From Planctomycetia bacterium (GTDB lineage Bacteria; Planctomycetota; Planctomycetia; Pirellulales; UBA1268), in assembly GCA_026401075.1 (NCBI GenBank), contig JAPLNQ010000247.1:1-43117 (forward strand): a DNA stretch of 43,117 bases, read 5' to 3'. Position 1 is the stretch's first letter. Every line of letters begins with the position of its first letter. Shown piece by piece: positions 34,165-41,600 of the stretch. The position numbers and the translations under genes are program-made. The notes below the pieces were generated by a model. The model worked only from the letters and a program-made list of their open reading frames with translations. It searched no databases and had not been told where the DNA came from.

Positions 34165-34554
34165 TCAATCCCAGAGGCGGGTGATCCCATACTGGTCAAA
34201 CACGGTGTCAGCACCCACGAGAGGAATGGTCTCAACGAGGCATTGAGCCACCAGGAGCCTGTCAAATGGATCTCTGTGGTGGAACGGCAAAGCCCTCTGC
34301 GTGTCTGTGAATTCCAGCGTGATTGGCGACACCGTGATGTCCAAGTCTGTCAACGCCCGCTCCACCCATTGGCGATATGGCAAAGACAGCGATAGTTTTC
34401 CGAGCCCTGTCTTGATGGCGAGTTCCCAGATCGTCCCGACGCTCACCATCAGTGCATTGGAGGGGTCTTCCAGAATGGTTCTGGCTCTGGCCCCGAGCCT
34501 GCTTGGGTCGTCCAACGCCCAGATCAAGGTATGGGCATCCAGGAGATGCCTCAT
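34165..34554 (-). CDS. PIN-domain toxin (VapC-like)
   Basis: 129 residues. PIN ribonuclease acidic positions are present: D6 (LLDAHTLIWALDD), E44 (TIWELAIK), D95/D98 (HRDPFDRLLVAQ) and D116 (LVGADTVFD). This matches the COG3744-type PIN proteins paired with Phd/YefM antitoxins, which cleave RNA when freed. It overlaps the upstream antitoxin gene by 4 bp (ATGA), implying translational coupling. The pair lies between the two tRNA-Leu fragments. Confidence 0.88.
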   Translation of the reverse strand: MRHLLDAHTLIWALDDPSRLGARARTILEDPSNALMVSVGTIWELAIKTGLGKLSLSLPYRQWVERALTDLDITVSPITLEFTDTQRALPFHHRDPFDRLLVAQCLVETIPLVGADTVFDQYGITRLWD

Positions 34555-34787
34555 TCCATGACCTCCTTGAAGTCCTCCAGTGGGGCGTCAAAATCGGAAG
34601 CCATGTACAGCACGGTGCCCTTCATCGTTCCCAGTTGGCGGTGAGCCATCTTCGGAATCGGTGGTGTCGGAACGAGCCGAGCCACGGGTCGGTCGTTCTC
34701 GGTGATCACGACCTCATCTCCAGGCGAGAGGTGATGAATGAGGTCGGCCAGGGCGGACTGTGCTTCTTTGAGTGTCACTGTGGTCAT
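34551..34787 (-). CDS. Phd/YefM-type antitoxin
   Basis: 78 residues. The N-terminal Phd/YefM fold is evident in TVTLKEAQSALADLIHHLSP and GDEVVITENDRPVARLVP; this part dimerises and binds the operon's operator. The C-terminus (ASDFDAPLEDFKEVME) is the usual acidic toxin-neutralising tail. AAAGGAG precedes the ATG, and a plausible -10 (TAGAAT) lies about 20-25 bp upstream on the minus strand. Partner toxin follows at once. Autoregulation is expected from the family. Confidence 0.87.
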   Translation of the reverse strand: MTTVTLKEAQSALADLIHHLSPGDEVVITENDRPVARLVPTPPIPKMAHRQLGTMKGTVLYMASDFDAPLEDFKEVME

Positions 34788-34802
34788 GGCCGTGGCTCCT
34801 TT

Positions 34803-35174
34803 CTGAATATTCTATCACGCTGGTCATCCCCGTGAGGATCACAGTCTGACCAGCCTCATCCTGGTGTTGACGGTGGTTGAAAACGGCGGCGAGGGGCGGT
34901 CAAAGATGGTGCCGCTGGGCGGTGGCGGTCTTCCCGATTCCGTGGGGGTGTCACGGTTGGTTCGATCCCCTTGTCAGTCAGGCCGTCGTCGTCGCCGCTT
35001 GGCGTCCTGCTGGTCGAGAAAAAGGGGATCGCCATCCCGCTTAGATCCGATCCCGATCCCGTTACGGTGCCAAGCCGGTTCCCGCGCCCAAGAGTTTGGG
35101 TTTGAGTTTGGGTTTGGCACGTTGTCCTCGGGAGCAGCGAATCTCCCGAGGACCCAAAACCCCTAGAAAACAAA
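34803..35174. other. Gene-free stretch with direct repeats and hairpin
   Basis: About 370 bp without a credible gene. It holds the antitoxin promoter at its left, short direct repeats (GTTTGGGTTTGAGTTTGGG, 35095-35115), and a perfect inverted repeat at 35125-35152. Low-complexity stretches dominate. No transposase or integrase reading frame can be made out. Confidence 0.45.
35125..35152. repeat. Perfect 10-bp inverted repeat beside second tRNA fragment
   Basis: TCCTCGGGAG (35125-35134) and CTCCCGAGGA (35143-35152) separated by 8 nt, 22 bp from the second tRNA-Leu fragment. There is no T-run on either side, so a terminator is unlikely. It could be an accessory recombination or regulatory site. 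Confidence 0.5.
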
Positions 35175-35227
35175 TACCGGAGGAGGGACTTGAACCCACA
35201 CGCCCTTGCGGGCAACGGATTTTGAGT
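35175..35227 (-). pseudogene. 3' fragment of tRNA-Leu(CAA), copy 2 (att-like)
   Basis: Identical over 53 bp to 34031-34083, in the same orientation. The sequences diverge sharply on both sides: beyond the anticodon loop the first copy continues the stem (CGGA) while this one does not (CGCA). The two copies bracket 1.1 kb containing only the toxin-antitoxin pair and non-coding DNA. Confidence 0.75.
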
Positions 35228-35526
35228 GCGGCTGAAGTCCACAGTCGCGCGCCGATCGCATCACGTTTCTTCGCTGTTCCCCGGGATTGTCGCGGTCTTT
35301 TGATGGGGGCAGTGTCCGGACTATGGTCGTTATTCTGCCGTCTACGCAACACGTAACGCAACACGGCGATATGTCAGGACGAGTTCCTGTGGATGACAGC
35401 TATGCCGAATGGCTTCGGACCGACCCCCGGGGGCAGGCCCCCCCAACGCGAAAGCGGTCTGTTTCATGTTTGGCTCCTGGATTTTTTCCAGATTTCTAAC
35501 CCCATCTGGTGACCAATTTCGGGGGC
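35228..35526. other. 299-bp stretch with no supported gene
   Basis: Between the second tRNA fragment and the exonuclease gene. A 41-residue minus-strand frame at 35345-35467 has a fair ribosome-binding site but low-complexity content and no family, so it is not called. No integrase fragment is visible. Confidence 0.4.
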
Positions 35527-36480
35527 CTACTGGCCAGGTGCCCAACCCAGTTTGGCGAGGCAGGCATAAAGTCGCCTTAAGCGTTCTTGCTCAGAGGAGT
35601 CGATCCGCTGATCCGCGGCAAAACCGGAAACCGCACTCGCGAAGGCCCGCGCGTGAAGCGTCCGAATTTCCTCGTCTGACAACCCTCCGGACTCCTGCTC
35701 AGCCTTGATAGCTCCCAGCTCTTGTTCCGTGATCTCTAGATCGACCAAGACCGATTTCAGGAGGTCCCAGTACCCCGCTACCGGGTTTCGTATGGCAGGG
35801 CTGCCGTCGGCAAGGTTGGCGCGGGAAACGACTGTTTTGCCCCCAGTAAGCCCGAATGATGAGGCGGCGGGTAGCGGCGCATGGCGAAAACTCTCCATAA
35901 ACTTGTACTTCTTGAGCTTCGCCAGGTCGCCGTAGGTGCGTACGCCCTTCGCCTCCATCTCAGTCTGGTATTTAAGCAGTAGTTCGCCGGATGCCATGGC
36001 GTCTGCCGCTGCGATGTGAGATGCGGTTCGCTCTATGCCGTGACTTGTACAGGCTTCTTGCAATTTGCATCGACTGCCAAGTCCCAACATCGGCCGCATG
36101 TACATGAGACAGAAGTGCGGAGCGGGTTGGCTCACCCCGACGTTTCCCAGTTCAAATTCCAGAAACTGCATATCAAAGTAGACGTTGTAGGCGGCGACGA
36201 CGCACCCGGCTGTAGCCGCCACCACGTCGCCCGCAATTTCCGCAAACACGGGCGCGTTCTCCACGTCCGCATCAGTAATTCCGTGCACCTCGGTCGCAGC
36301 CATCGGCCGGCGGGGGTTAATCAGTGTGTCGAAGACCAACCGCGGTTGTTGCCCTGGGTCGACGCGTACCACGGAAACCTCAACAACCCGATCAAAGCCC
36401 GCGGTCAGACCGGTGGTTTCAAAGTCGATGATGGCGACAGGCGTTTCAGCAATCAGTCGGTCTTGGATACCAGATGCCAT
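35527..36480 (-). CDS. DEDDh 3'-5' exonuclease (DnaQ-like)
   Basis: 317 residues. ExoI motif IIDFETTG gives D19 and E21; EVHGITD follows; ExoII (AYNVYFDMQFLEFEL) gives D103; ExoIIIe (HIAAADAMA) gives H155 and D160. All catalytic residues of the DEDDh class are therefore present. The C-terminal third is outside the nuclease core and ends in a helical region (FASAVSGFAADQRIDSSEQE) resembling TerB-like segments. The gene is divergent from cas8e with 278 bp between. DnaQ-like exonucleases, sometimes fused to Cas2, trim prespacers for Cas1-Cas2, so a role in adaptation is plausible. It could equally be an unrelated repair nuclease. Confidence 0.88.
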   Translation of the reverse strand: MASGIQDRLIAETPVAIIDFETTGLTAGFDRVVEVSVVRVDPGQQPRLVFDTLINPRRPMAATEVHGITDADVENAPVFAEIAGDVVAATAGCVVAAYNVYFDMQFLEFELGNVGVSQPAPHFCLMYMRPMLGLGSRCKLQEACTSHGIERTASHIAAADAMASGELLLKYQTEMEAKGVRTYGDLAKLKKYKFMESFRHAPLPAASSFGLTGGKTVVSRANLADGSPAIRNPVAGYWDLLKSVLVDLEITEQELGAIKAEQESGGLSDEEIRTLHARAFASAVSGFAADQRIDSSEQERLRRLYACLAKLGWAPGQ

Positions 36481-36758
36481 ACGAGTTTCTCAGTGGAAAA
36501 GTCGGCTGTCGGGACGTGAGCGTACCGGCTCTGAGCTCGGCCGCAAGCTAGTGCTACGGCATCTCCGCTCCGGTTGGCTGGGAGCCTATCGTCGCTTAGG
36601 GACAACCTTGGTCCGCGGCCTCTGGACAGGGGGGCTAACCATGCCATAGTGGTGCGGCCGTGGGGCGGCCTGTGGGCCGCAAATCCTCGGTATGGACGGA
36701 GGCGGACGACCCGTTGCCCTTCTGGGCGATTCCGTAGCGAAGTAAGGATGCAAGCAGG
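36481..36758. promoter_or_regulatory. Divergent promoter region between exonuclease and cas operon
   Basis: 278 bp without a gene; it must drive cas8e rightward and the exonuclease leftward. A 7-bp inverted repeat TGCGGCC / GGCCGCA lies at 36653-36659 / 36675-36681, about 80 bp before cas8e. No cas3 gene or fragment is found here, which is the usual place for it. Promoter elements cannot be assigned with confidence. Confidence 0.45.
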
Positions 36759-38426
36759 ATGGCGAGATCAACCGCAGCGGTTTCGGAAAAAACTGATCCG
36801 CTGGCGAAATCAAAAGATTGGAACGTTCTGACCACCCCGTGGCTGGAGGTTATGGACTTGGAGGCCCGCCCTCAGCGGGTGTCCGTCCTAGATGCTTTAC
36901 GCACTACGGCCGACCTCCATCAGATCGTTTCGCCGAGCCCGCTGGACCTATTCGCCGCCCATCGATTCCTCCTGACGCTTCTGTATTGGCAGTCGCCCGC
37001 CGGCGGCGGCATCGAAAAACTGCGGAAATCGCTGCTGGCTGGCAGGGTACCCCCCGCTCTGATCAAGGAGTTGAGTGCTGAGGAGGGCCGGTTCAATCTG
37101 TTCGACACCAAGAAGCCGTTCCTGCAAGATCCGACCGTGCGCGATGCGAAAGGGCTTCCTGCGTCCTCGCTCTTCTCCGAAATGGCGTCTGGGACGAACG
37201 TCGCGCACTTCCACCATGGCGATGACGATGCATCACGGCTTTGCCTACGTTGTGCAACTTTAGGCCTCCTGCGTCTTGTCCCTTGGACACAATCCGGTGG
37301 CGCCGGTAAGCAGCCGGCCGTTCACGGTGCCCCGCCGATAATGCCGCTGGCGATTGGCGTGACGCTATGTGAAACCCTCGGGCTCAATCTGATTCCATTG
37401 GAGACGGCTCTGGGCTCACCGCAGTGGTCGGGCCAATTTACGCCGTTGGGTAGGAAGGCTGGCATACAACTACTGGAAGGGCTTACGTGGAATCCCCGCC
37501 GTGTGCATTTGCGGGCCCCCGGTGATCCTGCAGTTTGCTGCCAGTGCGGTGCAAACTCGCTACGCGTAGTTGGCCCAATCGTCTATGAGAAAAATCCAGC
37601 CTGTAAACAAGAAGGGGATGCTCTCCAGGGCTGGCGGGATCCGGCTGCGTTCTACAAGCCGGAGGACCATCGAACGACAAAGACTAGCCGGGAGTCGGAC
37701 GCCGCCGTAGGCGATGATCTCCGCCGAGTCTTCGTACAACGGTTCGGGAAAAAGACTGAAATTGCACCGGTGTCGCAAGTCGTTCTGGCCAACCCCGACC
37801 ACCGGGGGTGGCTGGTAGTGATGCCGTGCACTAACCCAGCCAACAACAAGTCGTACGACCACCGGATACAACCACTGGCAGAGTTGACGGGCGACGCGCC
37901 CAAACGGGCCACTGGTTGGGATGCTGGTGTGCCGTGGCAGGCGGGCGATGAACGGCGTTTGAAGCCGCAGGATATTCGTCGCCCAACGACCGGTATGTAC
38001 CGGTTCGTCTCCGCTGTCGCGCAGTTGGACGGAACTGCATGGGGAATTCTCGCCAATGCCGCGGGGCGCAGCATGGACGAAGATCCCGCCGCGTTCGACA
38101 TCTTCACCGGCGTCTACTGGCCACTGCGCAATAAACACAGCACGATGCCCTCCAGAAACGCCGCTTGGATGGCCCTGAAGCTGATGGCAACCGCCGGCCG
38201 CGGCCGCCCCTTGCCAAGCAATCGCTCAGGTTCTTTCCAGCCTTGGATGCACCTCAACCCGGCGGCGTCGCCTGCCAAGCAGAAGCGATACCCACGGGCT
38301 GTCCCCACAGGTTCGCGGCTGGAGGCTGAACTGCGGGAGATCATCCGCAAGTCCATCGCTGAATCGCCCCCCAAGAAGATTGATTGGCCCGGTCTCTGCC
38401 AGTTCCTCAATGAAGTCACCCCGTAG
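36759..38426 (+). CDS. cas8e: Cas8e (Cse1), large subunit of type I-E Cascade
   Basis: 555 residues (E. coli CasA: 502). The N-terminus WNVLTTPWLEVM matches the Cse1 start, followed by LDLFAAHRFLLTLLYW. Cysteine pairs LC162LRC165 and C261QC263 probably make the Cse1 zinc site. The large subunit recognises the PAM and opens the target DNA. In ordinary type I-E it also docks Cas3. The last 150 residues do not obviously read as the usual four-helix bundle, by eye. AAGGATG and a second AGG lie upstream of ATG 36759. First gene of the operon; the next gene starts 28 bp after the stop. No gene for Cse2/Cas11 intervenes. Confidence 0.9.
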   Translation: MARSTAAVSEKTDPLAKSKDWNVLTTPWLEVMDLEARPQRVSVLDALRTTADLHQIVSPSPLDLFAAHRFLLTLLYWQSPAGGGIEKLRKSLLAGRVPPALIKELSAEEGRFNLFDTKKPFLQDPTVRDAKGLPASSLFSEMASGTNVAHFHHGDDDASRLCLRCATLGLLRLVPWTQSGGAGKQPAVHGAPPIMPLAIGVTLCETLGLNLIPLETALGSPQWSGQFTPLGRKAGIQLLEGLTWNPRRVHLRAPGDPAVCCQCGANSLRVVGPIVYEKNPACKQEGDALQGWRDPAAFYKPEDHRTTKTSRESDAAVGDDLRRVFVQRFGKKTEIAPVSQVVLANPDHRGWLVVMPCTNPANNKSYDHRIQPLAELTGDAPKRATGWDAGVPWQAGDERRLKPQDIRRPTTGMYRFVSAVAQLDGTAWGILANAAGRSMDEDPAAFDIFTGVYWPLRNKHSTMPSRNAAWMALKLMATAGRGRPLPSNRSGSFQPWMHLNPAASPAKQKRYPRAVPTGSRLEAELREIIRKSIAESPPKKIDWPGLCQFLNEVTP

Positions 38427-38454
38427 CACCTCCCCAAAGAAAAGGAGCGTCTCC

Positions 38455-39693
38455 ATGTTTGTTCAGATTCACATGCTTCAGTCGATGCCGCCCGGCAACC
38501 TCAATCGCGACGATACCGGCCAGCCCAAGAAGTGCCTGTTCGGCGGGACCACCCGCGGCCGGATTAGCAGCCAGTGCCTGAAACGCAACATTCGCCTTTC
38601 ACCCCTGTTCCAAGATGCATTTGGCGGCGCCGTAGCAAACCGGACGAAATACCTTCCTCGCTTGGTTGCAGACGCTCTGCTAAACACGGGGCGAATTCCG
38701 GAAGAGGAAATTGAGGGTGTGAAGGCCGGAATTGCCGGGCAGTTTAAGAAGGAATCAAAAGCGGAGTCCGACTCCGATGAGGGTGGAGATTCGGGCGACA
38801 CCTCGGGGGGCGATGTCACGCCGCAGTTGGTGTTCTTCCCTCCGCCGTTCGCAGCGAAAGTTGCCGATCTGGTGGTCGATCTCAAGAAGCGGAAACCGAA
38901 AGCGTACGCCAAGTTGATCGGCCGAAAAGAAAAAAGCACCAAGGACGAAGACAAAGAGGCCGATGTGGCGATCGCCGAGTTCAAGGCCGAAGCGTTCAAG
39001 GCGAAGGAATCGATGTCGGTGGATGTGGGGCTTTTCGGCCGCATGACAACCAGCGATCTCATCGCGGACGTGGAAGCTGCGTGCCAAGTGGCCCACGCCA
39101 TCAGCACACATGAGTCACTCATCGAAGGCGACTACTTCACTGCGATGGATGATCGCCAGCATGAGTTCATTAAGTCACAGACCCAAAGGGGCGGTGCTGC
39201 GTTCCTCGGATCGGGTGACACCGTGACGTTCTTCAATTCGGCCGTCTACTACAAGTACCTCAATGTAGACACGGACGCACTGGCAGAGACCCTCGGAAAG
39301 CCTGGGGCAAGTCAGGCCCGCAAGGCCGCGGCGGTGCTTGTTGAGTCGGCTGCACTGGCTACTCCGACAGGCAAGCAGAATAGCTTCGCGGCTCACTCTG
39401 TTCCCGAGTTGATCCTGGTAGAGGTGTCGGAGACCAAGCAACCCATCAGTTACGCCAATGCCTTCCTGCAGGCCGTTCAGGGCCAAGACCTTATGCAGGA
39501 ATCGGCTCAGGCACTGAGCGACTACTGTGGATCAATCGCAGCTGCCTATGCTCCGGCCGATGTGCAGAGGTTTCTGCTTACCGTCGGCAGTGCTGCGACG
39601 GCTGCATTTCCCCTGGAAGCGACACGGGTCAAGACGCTTCGGGATCTGGCTGCTGCTGTAGAGAAGGCGGCTGTACCGGCGGGGGTGGTATGA
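38455..39693 (+). CDS. cas7e: Cas7e (Cse4/CasC), backbone of Cascade
   Basis: 412 residues from ATG 38455, with AAAGGAG just upstream; the frame is open earlier but overlaps cas8e. Family landmarks: FVQIHMLQSMPPGNLNRDDT, GRISSQCLKRNIRLS, DVGLFGRMTTSDLIADVEAA, CQVAHAISTHE. Six copies coat the crRNA spacer in Cascade. It is longer than E. coli CasC (363): an acidic Ser/Asp/Gly-rich stretch at about 100-122 and a Lys/Glu-rich one at about 155-185 are inserted. The stop overlaps the cas5 start (ATGA), implying coupled translation. Confidence 0.94.
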   Translation: MFVQIHMLQSMPPGNLNRDDTGQPKKCLFGGTTRGRISSQCLKRNIRLSPLFQDAFGGAVANRTKYLPRLVADALLNTGRIPEEEIEGVKAGIAGQFKKESKAESDSDEGGDSGDTSGGDVTPQLVFFPPPFAAKVADLVVDLKKRKPKAYAKLIGRKEKSTKDEDKEADVAIAEFKAEAFKAKESMSVDVGLFGRMTTSDLIADVEAACQVAHAISTHESLIEGDYFTAMDDRQHEFIKSQTQRGGAAFLGSGDTVTFFNSAVYYKYLNVDTDALAETLGKPGASQARKAAAVLVESAALATPTGKQNSFAAHSVPELILVEVSETKQPISYANAFLQAVQGQDLMQESAQALSDYCGSIAAAYAPADVQRFLLTVGSAATAAFPLEATRVKTLRDLAAAVEKAAVPAGVV

Positions 39694-40799
39694 GTCATAT
39701 CCTATACCTTCGGCTCTCCGGCCCAATGCAGTCTTGGGGCACCGGGTCGAAGCTCCAGATACGGAGAACCGATCAGTACCCAAGCAAGTCTGGGGTGCTG
39801 GGGCTCCTTCTCTGCGCGATGGGCGCGGACAGGGACAGAGCGGCAACCGTTCTGGAGCCGCTTGTCGATTTGGAGATGGGCGTCCGGATCGACCGACCGG
39901 GTGAACTGGATTGGGACTACCACACTGCCGGAGCGGGGGTTGGCATCCGTAAGGCTGAAGGCGGCGTCAAACTTACGGCGTCAACCAAGGAGCCAGAAAC
40001 GCTTCTGAGCCGCCGGCAGTACCTTCTGGATTCGTCATTTTTGGTGGCGCTGAGGGGAGATTCGGATGTGATCCGCAGGTGTGCCGATGCCCTCCGTGAT
40101 CCGGTGTGGCCGGTCTTTCTGGGCCGCAAGTGTTGTGTTCCCACAGAGCCGGTTCTCGCAGGTACATCTCAACACACCAGCCTGAAAGCGGCTTTGGAGG
40201 CGATGCCGTTTTACGTTGACGGGTTCTTTGAAGACGGTGGCACGGAGGAACTGGACGCCGTTATTGAGCACAAGCCCGGCAGTCACCCTCCGGAGAACGC
40301 GCGTCTCGTCTATGACGTGCCCAGAACCCTGCGGTATCCCAGCCACGGCCCGCGTTGGGTTGTGCCGTCTAAGGTTTACGCCGCCCGTGCGGCGAGTCCC
40401 ACAGTGAACCGAATCGCTGCTGGCCGGACGAGAGTCGATTACACCAGCGACCAATGGAAGGTGATCCGGAAAGAGCGGCTCAGGTTCGATAATGAACTGT
40501 GCGTGTTCTGCAAGTCGCCGGCTGAGGAAGTGCATCACGTCACGTACGCGAATGCCGGCCGGGAGCAACTGGACGATCTACGATCGCTTTGTCGTATCTG
40601 CCATGACGCGTGTACCCAGTTGGAGTATGGGCGAGACATGCAGCAACATCGGGTCGATCCTGCCGATCCGGTCCAGCGGGAATTGATCCTCCGACAGGTC
40701 AATCGCCTACTGACCAGCCGACGGCTGGGGCGACGCCGGGCCATTCTAGAGAGCACACGCGCCGCAGCGTTGGACTTCCTGTCCGATGCACCGGGCTGA
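39690..40799 (+). CDS. cas5e-HNH: Cas5e fused to a C-terminal HNH nuclease domain
   Basis: 369 residues. Residues 1-235 are a full Cas5e/CasD (ILYLRLSGPMQSWGTGSKLQ, RTDQYPSKSGVLGLLLCAMG, LLSRRQYLLDSSFLVAL), which caps the crRNA 5' handle and contacts Cas8. After a linker, residues 250-320 are an HNH domain: zinc cysteines C271, C274, C301, C304; catalytic region EVHHVTYANAGREQLDDL with H282-H283; and H305 at the CH end. Residues 325-369 form a basic helical tail. Ordinary Cas5e is about 225-240 residues. HNH domains cut DNA using one metal ion. With no Cas3 in the locus this domain is the best candidate effector nuclease. HNH-bearing Cas5 and Cas8 variants have been reported from large-scale mining. 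The start overlaps cas7 by 4 bp. Confidence 0.93.
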   Translation: MSHILYLRLSGPMQSWGTGSKLQIRRTDQYPSKSGVLGLLLCAMGADRDRAATVLEPLVDLEMGVRIDRPGELDWDYHTAGAGVGIRKAEGGVKLTASTKEPETLLSRRQYLLDSSFLVALRGDSDVIRRCADALRDPVWPVFLGRKCCVPTEPVLAGTSQHTSLKAALEAMPFYVDGFFEDGGTEELDAVIEHKPGSHPPENARLVYDVPRTLRYPSHGPRWVVPSKVYAARAASPTVNRIAAGRTRVDYTSDQWKVIRKERLRFDNELCVFCKSPAEEVHHVTYANAGREQLDDLRSLCRICHDACTQLEYGRDMQQHRVDPADPVQRELILRQVNRLLTSRRLGRRRAILESTRAAALDFLSDAPG

Positions 40800-40810
40800 C
40801 TGGAGTTTCC

Positions 40811-41581
40811 ATGTTTCTTTCCCAAATTCTGGTGAATCCTGGTTCCCATCCCGACCAGCCGCGGCCCGGCCTGGATTGGGTCAAACAGACGTATCGCGTC
40901 CACCAGCGGATATGGATGGCGTTTCCCGATGAGCATCGGCAGAAGGAGGACCCATTTTTCTTGGGTACGTGGTCCTCGGAGGCGATGCCGAAACACCAGC
41001 GGCAAGAGGGTGGATTTCTCTTCCGGATTGAACCAGATCCACCCATGCGAATCCTAGTGCAATCATCTGTGAGACCGAACTGGGACTACGCGTTCCAGAA
41101 TGCGCCCTTCCTCGTAGCCGGCCCGCCGCAGGTGCGGGAGTTTGACCCGGCGTTCGAAGTTGGGGCGGCCTATCGGTTCCGCTTGGTCATGTTGATGGTG
41201 AAACGGCGGACCGTGCCAACCGGTGAACTGAAGGACGGCAAAAAATCTAGAAGCGAACACCCCATTCGTTGTCTGCTTCCCGCGATTGATGGGGCTGATC
41301 GGCCGCGGCCCGATCCTGAGTTTCGGGCATGGAGGGAACGCTTGTCGGTTGTGGCCGCTCGTTCGGGCTTTACCGTAGGTAATCAGCTGCGAGTGCAGCC
41401 TGTGATGAATCTTTCCATGAAGCCAGAGGGGCGATCCTCTCCCGCGCGGTTCAACGCGGCGATGTTTGAGGGCGTCCTCACATGTGCGGACGCCGAGCTT
41501 CTGCGACAAGCGGTTGTCAACGGCATTGGCCGAGGGAAGGCCTTTGGAATGGGGCTACTGTCGTTAGCCGTTGCTCGGTGA
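40811..41581 (+). CDS. cas6e: Cas6e (Cse3/CasE), crRNA-processing endoribonuclease
   Basis: 256 residues from ATG 40811, 11 bp after the cas5-HNH stop. The frame is open upstream inside cas5 but that is not a plausible start. The N-terminal Cas6e pattern is present: QTYRVHQRIWMAF, where H31 with Y28 fits the catalytic His of this family. The C-terminal Gly-rich loop NGIGRGKAFGMGLLSLA is the RAMP signature. It cuts each repeat 8 nt before the spacer, leaving ATGAACCG as the 5' handle and staying bound to the 3' hairpin. It is probably part of Cascade here too. Confidence 0.93.
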   Translation: MFLSQILVNPGSHPDQPRPGLDWVKQTYRVHQRIWMAFPDEHRQKEDPFFLGTWSSEAMPKHQRQEGGFLFRIEPDPPMRILVQSSVRPNWDYAFQNAPFLVAGPPQVREFDPAFEVGAAYRFRLVMLMVKRRTVPTGELKDGKKSRSEHPIRCLLPAIDGADRPRPDPEFRAWRERLSVVAARSGFTVGNQLRVQPVMNLSMKPEGRSSPARFNAAMFEGVLTCADAELLRQAVVNGIGRGKAFGMGLLSLAVAR

Positions 41582-41600
41582 AGATGGAGGCATCGGCCCA

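Noticed and set aside
35345-35467. 41-residue minus-strand frame with CAGGAGCC upstream of ATG
   Set aside because: The peptide is low-complexity with no family resemblance. The region is debris between an att-like fragment and the exonuclease gene.
35527-36480. Exonuclease as a direct replacement for Cas3
   Set aside because: It lacks helicase motifs and an HD nuclease, and DEDDh enzymes need free 3' ends. The HNH domain in Cas5 is a better effector candidate.
37995-38426. Internal Cas11 start inside cas8e
   Set aside because: In-frame ATGs at 37995, 38073, 38145 and 38169 all lack a convincing ribosome-binding site, so no internal product is called.
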